Shown here in pieces: positions 35,294 through 43,940 of a stretch of DNA of 64,000 nt. Position numbers and translations under genes: made by a program. The notes beneath the pieces were generated by a model, which saw only the letters and a list, made by a program, of their open reading frames with translations, made no database searches and was not told the origin of the DNA. Location: NCBI GenBank assembly GCA_027080775.1, contig JALWPV010000028.1:1-64000 (forward strand), read 5' to 3'. The stretch's first letter is position 1. Each line of letters begins with the position of its first letter. This stretch comes from Acidilobaceae archaeon. GTDB lineage: Archaea; Thermoproteota; Thermoprotei_A; Sulfolobales; Acidilobaceae.

Positions 35294-37180
35294 ATGGCCC
35301 TAGAGGGCCTCCGCAAGAGGCTCCGCGGCCTCTTCAAGAAGAAGGCGGAGGAAGAGGAGGGGGAGCGCCTGCCCACGGAGCCCGAGGTCCGGGTCTATAG
35401 GCCCCCCAGGAGGCTCACCCTCCAGGACGTCATAGACGTTGTTGCCCTAACCTACTTCCAGGGCATGGCCAGGAGGCTCGCCCAGGCCTTCGAGCTCGAG
35501 AAGTCCATTAAGCAGGCGGGCCTCAGGGTCAGCCCTGAGCTGTATGCAGCGAGGATCCTCCTCTACACATTCTCAACACTATTCCTGGCAGTCTACTTCT
35601 CTTCACTCATAGCGCTCACTCACCTCTCAGCGGTAATGAAGGCCTTCTCCATAATGGCCTTAATGATCTCCCCGCTACTAGTCTTCGGCCTAGGCCTCTC
35701 CTACCCCTCAAGCAGGGTTGGAGAGAGGAGGAACGGCGTCGAGACCGAGCTGCCATTCTTCACAGCCTACCTGACAACAATGGCCCGGGGAGGCGTGCCG
35801 ATAGGCAGGATCCTCGAGAGAGTGGCAAACCTCAGGATATTCAAGGCCATACGAGAGGAGGCCAGGATGATAATAAGGGACATCAAGATATTCGGTAAGG
35901 ATCCCCTAACCGCCATAGAGGAGCACGCCCTCGAACACCCAAGCCCCCGCTATAGGGAGCTCATGCTAGGCTACGTCACCAGCGTGAGGACGGGCGGTGA
36001 CGTCCTACACTACCTCGAGATAAGGACCCAGGACATATTCTCCTCCAGAATAGCGGAGCTAAAGAGTATAGCGGAGAAGATGAGCATGTTCACAGAGGTC
36101 TACGTGACCATGGCCGTTATCCTGACCCTGGTCTTCTACATTTTCTTCACTATATCTGCAATATTCCCCACAGGCGGCATGAGCCTGGCTGGCACCGCCC
36201 AGCTAGCCCTATTCTCATTCGTCTTCCTCCCACTCATGACCGTGTTCCTACTCTACGCAATACACCAAGCCCAGCCTAAGACCCCCATATCCATAGTGGC
36301 CCCCTACAGGGACACGATATACATCGGGATCCCCCTGGCCCTGCTCACCTTCCCCGTGCTACTCTACGGCACGAGCGGGTACAAGGCACTCTACGGCCAG
36401 ATAACGACCTCCTCCATAATAGGCCTAGCCACCGCCCTCTCTGGCACGCTGATAGCGCTGCTCATACCCGGGACCTACGACTACCTCAAACACAAGAGAA
36501 TGACCAGGGGCCTGGGCAGGGCCACCGCGGTCTTCCTCAGGGATCTAGCCGAGGTCAGGAAGACTGGGCTCAGCCCCGAGAAGAGCATTGAGATGCTCGC
36601 GGAGAGGGACTACGGCCCCCTAACACCCATAGTGAGGAGGGTGGCTGCTGCGATAAGCATTGGAACCGAGATAGAGGAGGCCCTCCGCAGAGCCCTCAGG
36701 GGCTTCAGGGACTGGCTGCTACTGGCGAACATGCGCTTCCTAGCCGATAGCATCCTAGTCGGCGGAGGCACCAGCGAGACCCTAGACGCCCTAGCCAGGT
36801 ACGCCCACAACCTAGTCGAGATAGACGAGGAGCTGAAGAGGAAGCTCAGGAGCTACATATTCATGCCCTACATGGGGGCCATACTAGTCGTAGTCTCAAG
36901 CCTCCTCATACTAGGATTCACCGCAGGCACCCTAACAGCCACCCACGCGGGTGCGGGGGGCCTAATGAGGACCGCCCAGATGGCAGCAGAGATGCCCAAG
37001 ATAGCCCTACTCCTAACCCTAGGAGGCATCCTAAACTCCTGGCTAATGGGCCTCGTGGCAGGGAAGATCCAGGACTCCTACCTGGCAGGAGGCTTCATGC
37101 ACGCCATACTCCTAACAGTAATCTCGCTGGCGACGAGTGCAGTAACTCTGCACATGATACACTTGAAGCCACCCACCTAA
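35294..37180 (+). CDS. pilus assembly membrane platform (TadC/FlaJ/GspF-like)
   Basis: This 628-residue multi-spanning protein has two GspF-type domains. The first is marked by LPFFTAYLTTMARGGVPIGRILERVANL and the second by VFLRDLAEVRKTGLSPEKSIEMLAE. Hydrophobic clusters lie near residues 85-140, 270-330, 350-400 and 520-625. It begins with a basic region (KRLRGLFKKKAEEEEGERLP) on the cytoplasmic side. It is the partner of the ATPase immediately upstream and anchors the assembly machine. Confidence 0.92.
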   Translation: MALEGLRKRLRGLFKKKAEEEEGERLPTEPEVRVYRPPRRLTLQDVIDVVALTYFQGMARRLAQAFELEKSIKQAGLRVSPELYAARILLYTFSTLFLAVYFSSLIALTHLSAVMKAFSIMALMISPLLVFGLGLSYPSSRVGERRNGVETELPFFTAYLTTMARGGVPIGRILERVANLRIFKAIREEARMIIRDIKIFGKDPLTAIEEHALEHPSPRYRELMLGYVTSVRTGGDVLHYLEIRTQDIFSSRIAELKSIAEKMSMFTEVYVTMAVILTLVFYIFFTISAIFPTGGMSLAGTAQLALFSFVFLPLMTVFLLYAIHQAQPKTPISIVAPYRDTIYIGIPLALLTFPVLLYGTSGYKALYGQITTSSIIGLATALSGTLIALLIPGTYDYLKHKRMTRGLGRATAVFLRDLAEVRKTGLSPEKSIEMLAERDYGPLTPIVRRVAAAISIGTEIEEALRRALRGFRDWLLLANMRFLADSILVGGGTSETLDALARYAHNLVEIDEELKRKLRSYIFMPYMGAILVVVSSLLILGFTAGTLTATHAGAGGLMRTAQMAAEMPKIALLLTLGGILNSWLMGLVAGKIQDSYLAGGFMHAILLTVISLATSAVTLHMIHLKPPT

Positions 37181-37238
37181 GACACACATTAAAAACTCTT
37201 TTAAAAACTAACGACAAACTCATTAGCACCTGCAAACA

Positions 37239-37246
37239 CATAAAAC
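37239..37246 (+). promoter_or_regulatory. TATA box of the first pilin-like gene
   Basis: CATAAAAC lies about 25-32 bases before GTG 37271, predicting a leaderless message. The gap 37181-37270 is AT-rich and also holds TTTTAAAAAC near 37200, possibly the end of the upstream operon. Confidence 0.4.
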
Positions 37247-37270
37247 ACCCCCTAAGGGCAAACCCCTAGA

Positions 37271-37729
37271 GTGAGTACGCCCCACGGGCTGTCCGAGGTG
37301 AAGAATAACATGAGGAGCAGGAAGGGCATAAGCCCCGTCATAGCGACCGTGATAATAGTTGCCGTAGCCATTGCGATCTCCATAGCGGTTGCGGGCTGGC
37401 TCATGGGCCTCTGGAGGGGCTTCGGCGCCGTGGAGCAGCTAACAGTAATGCCGGACTCCTCCCTAATAGTCTCTAACGGCACGTCCACGCTAGTGCTGCA
37501 CATAAAGAACACTGGCTCCAAGGCCGCAGTAATAGAGAAAGTCGTGGTATCTGGCCTAGGAACATTCACGTACTCGGGCGGCGATTCCACCACTATAAAC
37601 CAGGGCGCTGACTCCACACTAACATACACGGCTGCTGTGGCAGCCGTACCCGGCACCCAGTACCTAGTACAGGTCTACACTAGCTCCGGCGCCGTCTACC
37701 AGGGCTACGTCGTAGCACAGTCCTCGTAA
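37271..37729 (+). CDS. type IV pilin-like protein
   Basis: This 152-residue protein carries a class III (prepilin) signal: basic RSRKG, then ISPVIATVIIVAVAIAISIAVAGWL. Cleavage is expected after Gly19. The hydrophobic helix would form the filament core; the remaining domain is Ser/Thr/Val/Gly-rich with two NxT/S-type sites and beta character. GTG 37271 fits the TATA box; ATG 37310 would give a shorter leader with the same signal. It follows the ATPase and platform genes, so it is the likely structural or minor pilin. Confidence 0.88.
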   Translation: MSTPHGLSEVKNNMRSRKGISPVIATVIIVAVAIAISIAVAGWLMGLWRGFGAVEQLTVMPDSSLIVSNGTSTLVLHIKNTGSKAAVIEKVVVSGLGTFTYSGGDSTTINQGADSTLTYTAAVAAVPGTQYLVQVYTSSGAVYQGYVVAQSS

Positions 37730-37737
37730 ACATAGAG

Positions 37738-38982
37738 TTGAATAGAAGCACCTCCTTTACCCACTTATTTAAACGCTTTTTTAGTTTTGGCTTGAATAGT
37801 GGTAGGATAGTTATTGCGTACCTATTTTTACTAGTGATTTCAGGATCTATTATTTATCCTCTATTCTTAACCTCAACCCACATGAGGTACTCGGACGAGG
37901 AACTATACCTTAGATGCGGCCTAGAGTACATTAAGAGTAGGGAACACTGCCCCCTGATGTGTAACCCTGAGCATACCCCGCTAGCCAAGTTCGTATACGG
38001 GATCATGCTGAGATACACGGGCTTGGAGGGTCTCAGGCTATTCCTATTCTCTATATACATATCCCTTATCCTAATAATATTTATTTTATATAAAAATAAA
38101 ATAATAGGCCTGAAATATGCTTTCGTAAGCGCGCTCTTAGTCGAGCTGAACCCGTTAATATTGTCCCTCTATTCTTCCGCGTTGCTCGACGATGTAATGC
38201 TGCTATTTCTCGCCGCATCCTTCGTGCTACTGTCTTTTGGCGAGAACCCTTACCTCGTGGTTGCTGCGTTGTTTTTCGCTCTGTCTGTAATGGCTAAGGA
38301 GGCCTCACTCGTGGTTCTAGCCGTCTACGCCCTCTTTGTACTGGTCTTATGGGCTCGCCGGCGTGAAAGCGCACGCGTGCGGAGACACACATATTTTATA
38401 GTATATACAGTAATTTTTATTATAATACTTTATACAATATTCTATTCTCCTTGCATTGCAAGCCGCGGGTTCAGTAGTACTATGCACGAGATTCTCAGTG
38501 GCTATAGATACGAGCATCACCTCCACGGGTTCCGCCTTGTTATATCCATGATATCGGTTTCTAAGATGCTAACTGGCGTTGAGGTTTGGAAGTATTACAA
38601 TGTAACATTTAATATAGTGAATAATACGATTACTATCGGTAGCTATAGGTACGCTGGCTACTTGCTTATGTTTACGCCTGCAGAGTATAGTCCCGTCGCC
38701 ACTGTTTTCCCCATAGCCGTGATATGGCTTCTCTTAGAGAGGCCGGAGAAGAGGCGTGCCCTCATGGAGGACGTGAGTGTCATGTGGGCTACTGGTGGCT
38801 TCGTATTGGGGATGCTTGGCCCTATGGCGTGGTACTATGCCCCCTATAATGTGTTCGCGACCATCGCCCTTGCTCGGCATCTGCCTCGGAGGGCTCTTCT
38901 CGTGCTTTTAGTTACTGAGGCCGCGTATCTCGTGTGGATCATAGCGTTTAACCATAGACTCTTCTATTCACTTGTTATATAA
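37738..38982 (+). CDS. membrane glycosyltransferase, protein-mannosyltransferase type
   Basis: This 414-residue protein has about nine hydrophobic segments. Near the N-terminus a loop has Asp-Glu (MRYSDEELYLRCG) and then EHTPLAKFVYG, the pattern of GT39/PMT-like enzymes that use dolichyl-phosphate sugar. The gene is clearly more AT-rich than its neighbours, with Phe/Ile/Tyr codons such as TTT, ATT and TAT, which suggests recent acquisition. It sits between two pilin-like genes, so pilin glycosylation is a reasonable role. TTG 37738 starts it nine bases after the pilin stop. Confidence 0.75.
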   Translation: MNRSTSFTHLFKRFFSFGLNSGRIVIAYLFLLVISGSIIYPLFLTSTHMRYSDEELYLRCGLEYIKSREHCPLMCNPEHTPLAKFVYGIMLRYTGLEGLRLFLFSIYISLILIIFILYKNKIIGLKYAFVSALLVELNPLILSLYSSALLDDVMLLFLAASFVLLSFGENPYLVVAALFFALSVMAKEASLVVLAVYALFVLVLWARRRESARVRRHTYFIVYTVIFIIILYTIFYSPCIASRGFSSTMHEILSGYRYEHHLHGFRLVISMISVSKMLTGVEVWKYYNVTFNIVNNTITIGSYRYAGYLLMFTPAEYSPVATVFPIAVIWLLLERPEKRRALMEDVSVMWATGGFVLGMLGPMAWYYAPYNVFATIALARHLPRRALLVLLVTEAAYLVWIIAFNHRLFYSLVI

Positions 38983-39051
38983 TATTCTATCGTTATGCAT
39001 GAAAACCTATTATCCCCTTAGGAGAATAGCGTAGGTACTGGATGAAGCCCT

Positions 39052-39501
39052 TTGAGGGCTGCAAAAAGACGTGCCATAGACCCCGTGGTTAGCCTGATAA
39101 TAATCATCGCCGCAACCATAGCCGTAGCCCTAGCCTTCGCCTCATGGATGTACGGGTTCTGGGGCGTCCATGCCAGGGTTCACGGGCAGCTCGTCGAGAT
39201 CTACGATGACACCTACTTTAATAGTAGCAACTCCACGCTCATGATCCATGTCAAGGTGCACATCGACCCTAGCGCTGTCCTCTGGGTCGAGGTTCCGGGT
39301 GCGCACATCACCTCGGTAAGCCTTGGCAAGATAGTCTCGGGTAGCCCCCAGGTGGTTGACGGGAAGGTTTATGCGCCTGTTGGGAGCGAGTTCTGGCTTG
39401 CCGTTAGGCTTGATAGGAGCTACCCTGCTGGGACCACGGTGTACTTCAGGATTTACACTGAGAAGGGCTATGTGTTCTGGTTCTCCTGTCTCTCGAAGTA
39501 G
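39052..39501 (+). CDS. second type IV pilin-like protein
   Basis: This 149-residue protein starts TTG 39052 with a short basic region (AAKRRA) before IDPVVSLIIIIAATIAVALAFASW; cleavage is expected after Ala8. The rest is a beta-rich extracellular domain with NSSNS sites. It is like, but not close to, the pilin at 37271. It is the last gene of the pilus locus and ends 75 bases before the convergent acyl-CoA dehydrogenase gene. Confidence 0.8.
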   Translation: MRAAKRRAIDPVVSLIIIIAATIAVALAFASWMYGFWGVHARVHGQLVEIYDDTYFNSSNSTLMIHVKVHIDPSAVLWVEVPGAHITSVSLGKIVSGSPQVVDGKVYAPVGSEFWLAVRLDRSYPAGTTVYFRIYTEKGYVFWFSCLSK

Positions 39502-39575
39502 TAGAAAGAAAAGTGTGCACCCAGGGCCTGGTTTATTTACCGTGTTCACTGCAAGTGCTGACGTCGTAGAGCGCC

Positions 39576-40799
39576 TTAGATCTTTAGGCCGAATGCCTGG
39601 CGCACTAGCTGCCTTACTATGGTGAGCCTCTGTATCTCGTTTGTGCCCTCGTATATCGTGGTTATTATTGCGTCTCTTAGGTAGCGCTCCACTCCCATCT
39701 CTGTGTCTACTCCGTAGCCGCCGTGTATCTGTATGGCCTGCCTGGCTATCCACTCAGCGGCCTCTGTGGCAAAGGCCTTCGCTAGGCTGGCTGCTATGAC
39801 GAACTCCGGGCGTTTCTGGTCTGCTAGGCTGGCGGCCCAGTATGTTAGTAGCCTCGCCGCCTCCAGCTTCATGTACATGTCGGCTATCTTCTGTATTATC
39901 ATCTCGTGGGCTATTAGGGGCTGGCCGAAGGTCTCGCGCTGTAGGGCGTAGTTTAGGGCCTTCTCGAAGGCAGCCTGGGCTATGCCTACCGCCTGGGATG
40001 CTATGCCTATCCTGGTGTAGTCGTAGGTCGTTACTACCACCTTGAAGCCCTCGTTCTCCTTGCCCACGACGTTCTCGGCTGGAACCTTCACGTCCTCTAG
40101 TATGACCTCGTAGGGCTGCTCCCCCCTCATGCCCATGACCTTGAACTGCTGGCCCACCTTGACGCCGGGCCAGTCCCTCTCGACTACGAATACCGTTATG
40201 CCCCACCAGCGCTTCCCGGTCTCCTTGACTGCCTGCTCTAGGGGCACGGTCCTGGCTGAGACGACGAAGTAGTCGGCCTTCTCTGCGCCGCTTATGAAGA
40301 CCTTCCTAGCGTTTACTATGTAGTGGTCGTTCACCTTCCTGGCCTTTGACTGCATGCCTGCGACATCGCTCCCTGCCGCTGGCTCCGTGTTGGCGTGGGC
40401 GCCGAACTTCTCGCCCCTAGCTATGGGTGGGATGTACTTCTTCTTGAGGTAGTCGCTCCCGAATAGTAGTATGGGGACGCCGAATAGGTGGTTTACGCCG
40501 AAGGCCACCGCGAGGCTGGGCACTGCCCTGGCTATCTCCTCCATGAGTATTGCCGTCATCAGCTGGCCTCCGCCCTGGCCGCCCAGCTCCTCTGGGAAGC
40601 CGACGCCGAAGAGGCCCTGCTCCCTCATGGCGTCGAATATCTCCTTTGGTATCTGGTTCGTCTGCTCGATCTCCTGCCACCTGGGCATGACCGTGTTCTC
40701 CACGAACTCCCTGACAGCCTTCCTGAAGAGTTCGTGCTCCTCGTCTATCAGTATCTTGAAGTCCTCCACGCTCTTGAATGGGAAGACCACGGGCTCCAC
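39576..40799 (-). CDS. acyl-CoA dehydrogenase
   Basis: This 407-residue FAD enzyme oxidises acyl-CoA to enoyl-CoA. Family signatures: GFPEELGGQGGG, FGAHANTEPAAGSDVAGMQSKA, KVFISGAEKADYFVV, and the C-terminal IHGGYGVDTEMGVERYLRDAIITTIYEGTNEIQR, with the catalytic Glu in YEGTNE. Chain length preference cannot be told. GTG 40799 is the start; a TATA-like CTTAATACC lies at 40834-40842. Together with the thiolase and SCP2-like genes it suggests fatty-acyl or branched-acyl catabolism. Confidence 0.93.
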   Translation of the reverse strand: MEPVVFPFKSVEDFKILIDEEHELFRKAVREFVENTVMPRWQEIEQTNQIPKEIFDAMREQGLFGVGFPEELGGQGGGQLMTAILMEEIARAVPSLAVAFGVNHLFGVPILLFGSDYLKKKYIPPIARGEKFGAHANTEPAAGSDVAGMQSKARKVNDHYIVNARKVFISGAEKADYFVVSARTVPLEQAVKETGKRWWGITVFVVERDWPGVKVGQQFKVMGMRGEQPYEVILEDVKVPAENVVGKENEGFKVVVTTYDYTRIGIASQAVGIAQAAFEKALNYALQRETFGQPLIAHEMIIQKIADMYMKLEAARLLTYWAASLADQKRPEFVIAASLAKAFATEAAEWIARQAIQIHGGYGVDTEMGVERYLRDAIITTIYEGTNEIQRLTIVRQLVRQAFGLKI

Positions 40800-40833
40800 A
40801 CCCCTAGCCAGTGGAGGCCCCGGGTGGGCTTCG

Positions 40834-40842
40834 GGTATTAAG
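40834..40842 (-). promoter_or_regulatory. TATA box of acyl-CoA dehydrogenase
   Basis: On the minus strand CTTAATACC lies about 40 bases before GTG 40799. Confidence 0.4.
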
Positions 40843-40900
40843 CGGGGGAGAGGCTAGTCAATACACGGGAGGGGCGAGGCCTAATAAAACCCATCCAGGC

Positions 40901-40915
40901 GGGCGCCGGGCGCCC
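40901..40915. repeat. palindrome between divergent promoters
   Basis: GGGCGCC-G-GGCGCCC is a perfect 15-base palindrome with a one-base centre, next to the TATA-like GGTTTTATGT (40921-40930). It could be an operator for the divergent acyl-CoA dehydrogenase and PaREP1-like genes. Confidence 0.45.
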
Positions 40916-41036
40916 TGCAAGGTTTTATGTAGCCGGAAATGTGTTTGTAGATGTCAACACGCAATGACTCCCCGTAAGACCGTGAAGGGCCCTCACCGAT
41001 AGCGGGGCCCAGGAGCCTCTCCCCCCGGGTGATATT

Positions 41037-41576
41037 ATGGGATCGCTGGAAGCCCTGCTCCCGCAGAGCCTTCTCGAAGGCCTAGAGGGCGCCGCTAGAC
41101 GGCGGGGGCTGAGCCTGGTGGAGTACCTAGCTAGCCTAGCCTCCGAGGACCTGGAGCCCCAGGAGAGGGCCCGCTTCTATGCTAGGGTTGCCCTCGAGCT
41201 TCTGGGCCGCGCCAGGGAGGAGGTTGACGCGGGGAGGCCCTGCGTGGCAGCCGAGATGGTGTGGGCTGCCGCTTCTCTAGCCGTGAGGGCTTATGCGGAG
41301 GTCTTCGATGGCAGGGGGCTCGGTAGTAGAGCCGAGCTGGATAGATATGCCGTGGAGCTTGCCGGAAGCCTTGGGGAGTAGGTTCGCGAGGCCTGGATGT
41401 CCGTGTCCAGTATGCCGACGTACTTCTATGAGGGGTGGTGTGCCGGGGAGAGGGTTGAGCAGGCGTGCAGGTACGCTCGAAGGCTCGTAGAGGAGCTAGC
41501 AGGCCACGTGCTAGGTGGGGATCCTGCGGGAGCCGGGGAGCGCGTTGAGGGACGCCAGGAGAGAAATATCCAATAA
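41037..41576 (+). pseudogene. PaREP1-like gene interrupted by an in-frame TAG
   Basis: ATG 41037 opens a frame that stops at TAG 41379-41381 but continues in the same frame to TAA 41574-41576, about 180 codons in all. The first part has the PaREP1/HEPN-like helix YARVALELLGRAREEVDAGRPCVAAEMVWAAASLAVRAYAE. The part after the stop has the matching second half (PTYFYEGWCAGERVEQACRYARRLVEELAGH). A single base change would restore a full gene, so it is probably a recent nonsense mutation, a sequencing error, or a read-through site. PaREP1 proteins are repeated crenarchaeal HEPN-type proteins, often toxin-like. Confidence 0.75.
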
Positions 41577-41629
41577 AGAATAAATTAATGGATTACGTTA
41601 GTAGAGGGTTGAGGTGCCTCAAGAGGCAT

Positions 41630-42172
41630 TTACTCTTCGACGGGGACTAGCTCGTATGTGAGGTAGCCCTCCGGCTCCCTCTTGACTACCTCTAGCCTGA
41701 CCTTCATGCCGACCTTGAGCTTCTTCGGGTCGGTCTCCCTGACCCAGGCTAGTATCTGGACGCCATTCGTGAGCCTGGCTATGCCTACGGTGTAGTCCGG
41801 GTAGTGGCCGAAGCTATAGGGCTTCGTGTTTATTATTGTGTAGGTGAGTAGCTCGCCCTCCTTGGGTAGCTCGACCCACTCCACCTCGCTGTCGGGGGCG
41901 TCGGGGCAGTCGACCTGCGGTGGGAAGTATATCTTGCCGGTCTTCTTGCACTTTGTCGCCAGTACCTTGCCTTCGCTGAGGGCCTCGAAGAACTTCCTGG
42001 TCTTCTCTATGCTGATTAGGAACTTTAGCTTGAGTTCGCGCTGGTCGTACCACATGGCGACGCCCGTCTTCTGGTCCATCACTAGGGGTATGCCTACGCT
42101 CTGCTTCATGGTCTTAGTGAACTCCTCGAGCTGCTTGAAGAACATGTCCGCCTGCTCCCTCTGGGTACTCAT
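41630..42172 (-). CDS. DUF35 OB-fold protein, thiolase partner
   Basis: This 180-residue protein has the DUF35 layout: a zinc-ribbon-like segment (LATKCKKTGKIYFPPQVDCP) at 71-92 and an OB fold (GELLTYTIINTKPYSFGHYPDYTVGIARLTNGVQILAWV). Two of the four usual Cys are replaced (T78 and A92), so metal binding is doubtful. DUF35 proteins bridge acetyl-CoA thiolase and HMG-CoA synthase in archaea. It lies 13 bases after the thiolase gene on the same strand; no HMG-CoA synthase gene is in view. The start is ATG 42172. Confidence 0.85.
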   Translation of the reverse strand: MSTQREQADMFFKQLEEFTKTMKQSVGIPLVMDQKTGVAMWYDQRELKLKFLISIEKTRKFFEALSEGKVLATKCKKTGKIYFPPQVDCPDAPDSEVEWVELPKEGELLTYTIINTKPYSFGHYPDYTVGIARLTNGVQILAWVRETDPKKLKVGMKVRLEVVKREPEGYLTYELVPVEE

Positions 42173-42185
42173 AACACATCACCCC

Positions 42186-43379
42186 CTAGGCCTCACGGGG
42201 CTTATCTAGACTGTAAATTGTGACGTAGGCGTAGTGGCCCGTGCCACCTATGTTGTGTGCCAGGGCTACACCGTTCTTGATTGGTGCCTGCCTGCCCTTC
42301 TCTACCCTGCCGAGGAGCTGGCGCGATAGGTCTACGGCCATACTAATGCCCGTGGCTCCCAGCGGGTGGCCCTTGGCCTTGAGGCCGCCGCTTAGGTTCA
42401 CCGGTATTAGACCGCCTATGTAGGTCTGCTCCTCCCTGATCAGCTTGTATCCCTCGCCGGGCTTAGCGAAGCCCAGGTCCTCGTAGGCCATTATCTCGGC
42501 TATTGTGAAGCAGTCGTGTACCTCGGCAACGTCTATGTACTTGACGGGGTTCTCTGGGTCTATCCCCGCCTTCTTATAGGCCATCGCAGCAGCCTTCCTA
42601 GCCGCCTCTAGGTGGGTGAAGTCGGTCCTCCTCGAGAGGTTACTCGTGCCGCTGGCGGTGCCTATGGCCTTTATCCAGACCGGGCTATCCGTGACCTTCT
42701 TCGCCACCTCCTCGCTCGCCAGTATGACTGCGGCCGAGCCATCAGTTATGGGGCTGCAGTCGAAGAGTTTGAGTGGCCACGCGATGTAGCGGGACTGCAT
42801 ACAGTGCTCCACGGTTATCTTCCTCGGGAACTGGGCCTTGGGGTTGAGGCTCGCGTAGTAGTGGTTCTTGACTGCAACCTTGCAGAGGTCCTCCTCGGTG
42901 GCGCCATACTTAGCCATGTAGGCCGTGGCGTAGAGCGCGTAGTAGCCGGGGAATGTCAAGCCGAAGTTCTGGAACTCCCAGAAGTAGTTGCCAGCCCTCC
43001 CTATGAACTCGACGACGGTTGGCGTGGGACTCTCATTCATCTTCTCGACACCGAGTACCAGGACTATGTCGGCCTCCCCGCTCTTGATCGCATCATAGCC
43101 AGCCTTTATGGCAGCGCTACCGCTGGAGCAGGCGGCCTCAACCCTCATCGTGCCCACTCCAGTCAGGCCGGCGTATTCTAGGGCCACCACTGCCGGTAGG
43201 GGCTCGCTGCTCCAGCCGCCCACGTTCGAGACGAAGGCGAAGTCTATCTCACCCGGCTCAATGCCCGCCTCGTCTATGGCCTGCCTTATGGACTCATAGG
43301 CTAGCTCGGCTATGTTTACGTCGTTCCTGACTCCGAACTTGCTATGGCCAGTACCTATTATGGCTACCCTCCTAGCCAA
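42186..43379 (-). CDS. thiolase / acetyl-CoA acetyltransferase family
   Basis: This 397-residue thiolase-fold enzyme has the nucleophile Cys in RVEAACSSGSAA, His in EVHDCFTIAEIMAYEDLG, and the C-terminal GGLKAKGHPLGATG. The sequence is of the archaeal SCP-x/non-condensing type that pairs with DUF35. It makes or cleaves acetoacetyl-CoA or 3-ketoacyl-CoA. The start is TTG 43379. Two TATA-like candidates lie upstream, CTTAACACC near 43422-43430 and GTATAAAAAGG near 43469-43479. Confidence 0.9.
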   Translation of the reverse strand: MARRVAIIGTGHSKFGVRNDVNIAELAYESIRQAIDEAGIEPGEIDFAFVSNVGGWSSEPLPAVVALEYAGLTGVGTMRVEAACSSGSAAIKAGYDAIKSGEADIVLVLGVEKMNESPTPTVVEFIGRAGNYFWEFQNFGLTFPGYYALYATAYMAKYGATEEDLCKVAVKNHYYASLNPKAQFPRKITVEHCMQSRYIAWPLKLFDCSPITDGSAAVILASEEVAKKVTDSPVWIKAIGTASGTSNLSRRTDFTHLEAARKAAAMAYKKAGIDPENPVKYIDVAEVHDCFTIAEIMAYEDLGFAKPGEGYKLIREEQTYIGGLIPVNLSGGLKAKGHPLGATGISMAVDLSRQLLGRVEKGRQAPIKNGVALAHNIGGTGHYAYVTIYSLDKPREA

Positions 43380-43496
43380 GGATTTCAGCCCCTAGCCGGC
43401 AGGAGGTGTGGGTGCCCTCCGGGTGTTAAGCGTCAATGGCTTCTTAGAAGGCGCCCCCCATGTACCCCCTTTTTATACCCGTGAAGGGGCCTCCGA

Positions 43497-43506
43497 CTAT
43501 AAAAAC
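43497..43506 (+). promoter_or_regulatory. TATA box of the SCP2-like gene
   Basis: CTATAAAAAC lies upstream of ATG 43596, predicting transcription start near 43527 and a leader of about 70 bases with GGAGGTG at 43582-43588. Confidence 0.5.
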
Positions 43507-43595
43507 CTGGATTCCCCGCCAGCCACTAATAACGAGTGGGCCAGGGATATCACTCCATCGCCGCTATAGGCGTTGTGTGGCTGGAGGTGCATGCG

Positions 43596-43940
43596 ATGTC
43601 GGCCTTCGAGGAAATGAAGGCTAAGTTCGAGGAGATATTCAAGAAGGCCTCTGAGGCGCTCCCCGAGATAAAGGGTTGGAATAAGGTCTACCAGATAGTG
43701 TTGGAGGACGACGGCAAGTTCTACGTCGCCATAAAGAATGGCGAGCTGGAGGTCGCGGAGGGCGAGCACCCCTCGCCCATAGCGACGCTGCAGACCAACA
43801 CCGAGACAATGAAGAAGATACTAAACGGCGAGCTAGACGCTATGAAGGCGTTCATGCTGAGGCAGCTCAAGATCACGGGCAACGTGCTTGACACGATGAA
43901 CTTGAAGAGGCTGATAGACGCCGGGCTAGGCAAGGCCTAG
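43596..43940 (+). CDS. SCP2-type lipid-carrier domain protein
   Basis: This 114-residue single SCP2 domain binds lipids or acyl-CoA. Key parts: WNKVYQIVLEDDGKFYVAIKNGELEVAEGEHPSPIATLQTNTETMKKILNGELDAMKAFMLRQLKITGNVLDTMNLKRLI. ATG 43596 is favoured by GGAGGTG seven bases upstream, although the frame extends to 43536. It is divergent from the thiolase gene and overlaps the end of the amidohydrolase gene by 15 bases on the other strand. Confidence 0.9.
   Translation: MSAFEEMKAKFEEIFKKASEALPEIKGWNKVYQIVLEDDGKFYVAIKNGELEVAEGEHPSPIATLQTNTETMKKILNGELDAMKAFMLRQLKITGNVLDTMNLKRLIDAGLGKA

Noticed and set aside
40950-40976. Nine-codon frame MSTRNDSP before the PaREP1-like gene
   Set aside because: Too short to support as a gene, although it is close to a predicted transcription start.
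42612-43181. Long plus-strand frame (189 codons) opposite the thiolase gene
   Set aside because: It is an antisense shadow; the minus-strand thiolase carries complete family motifs.
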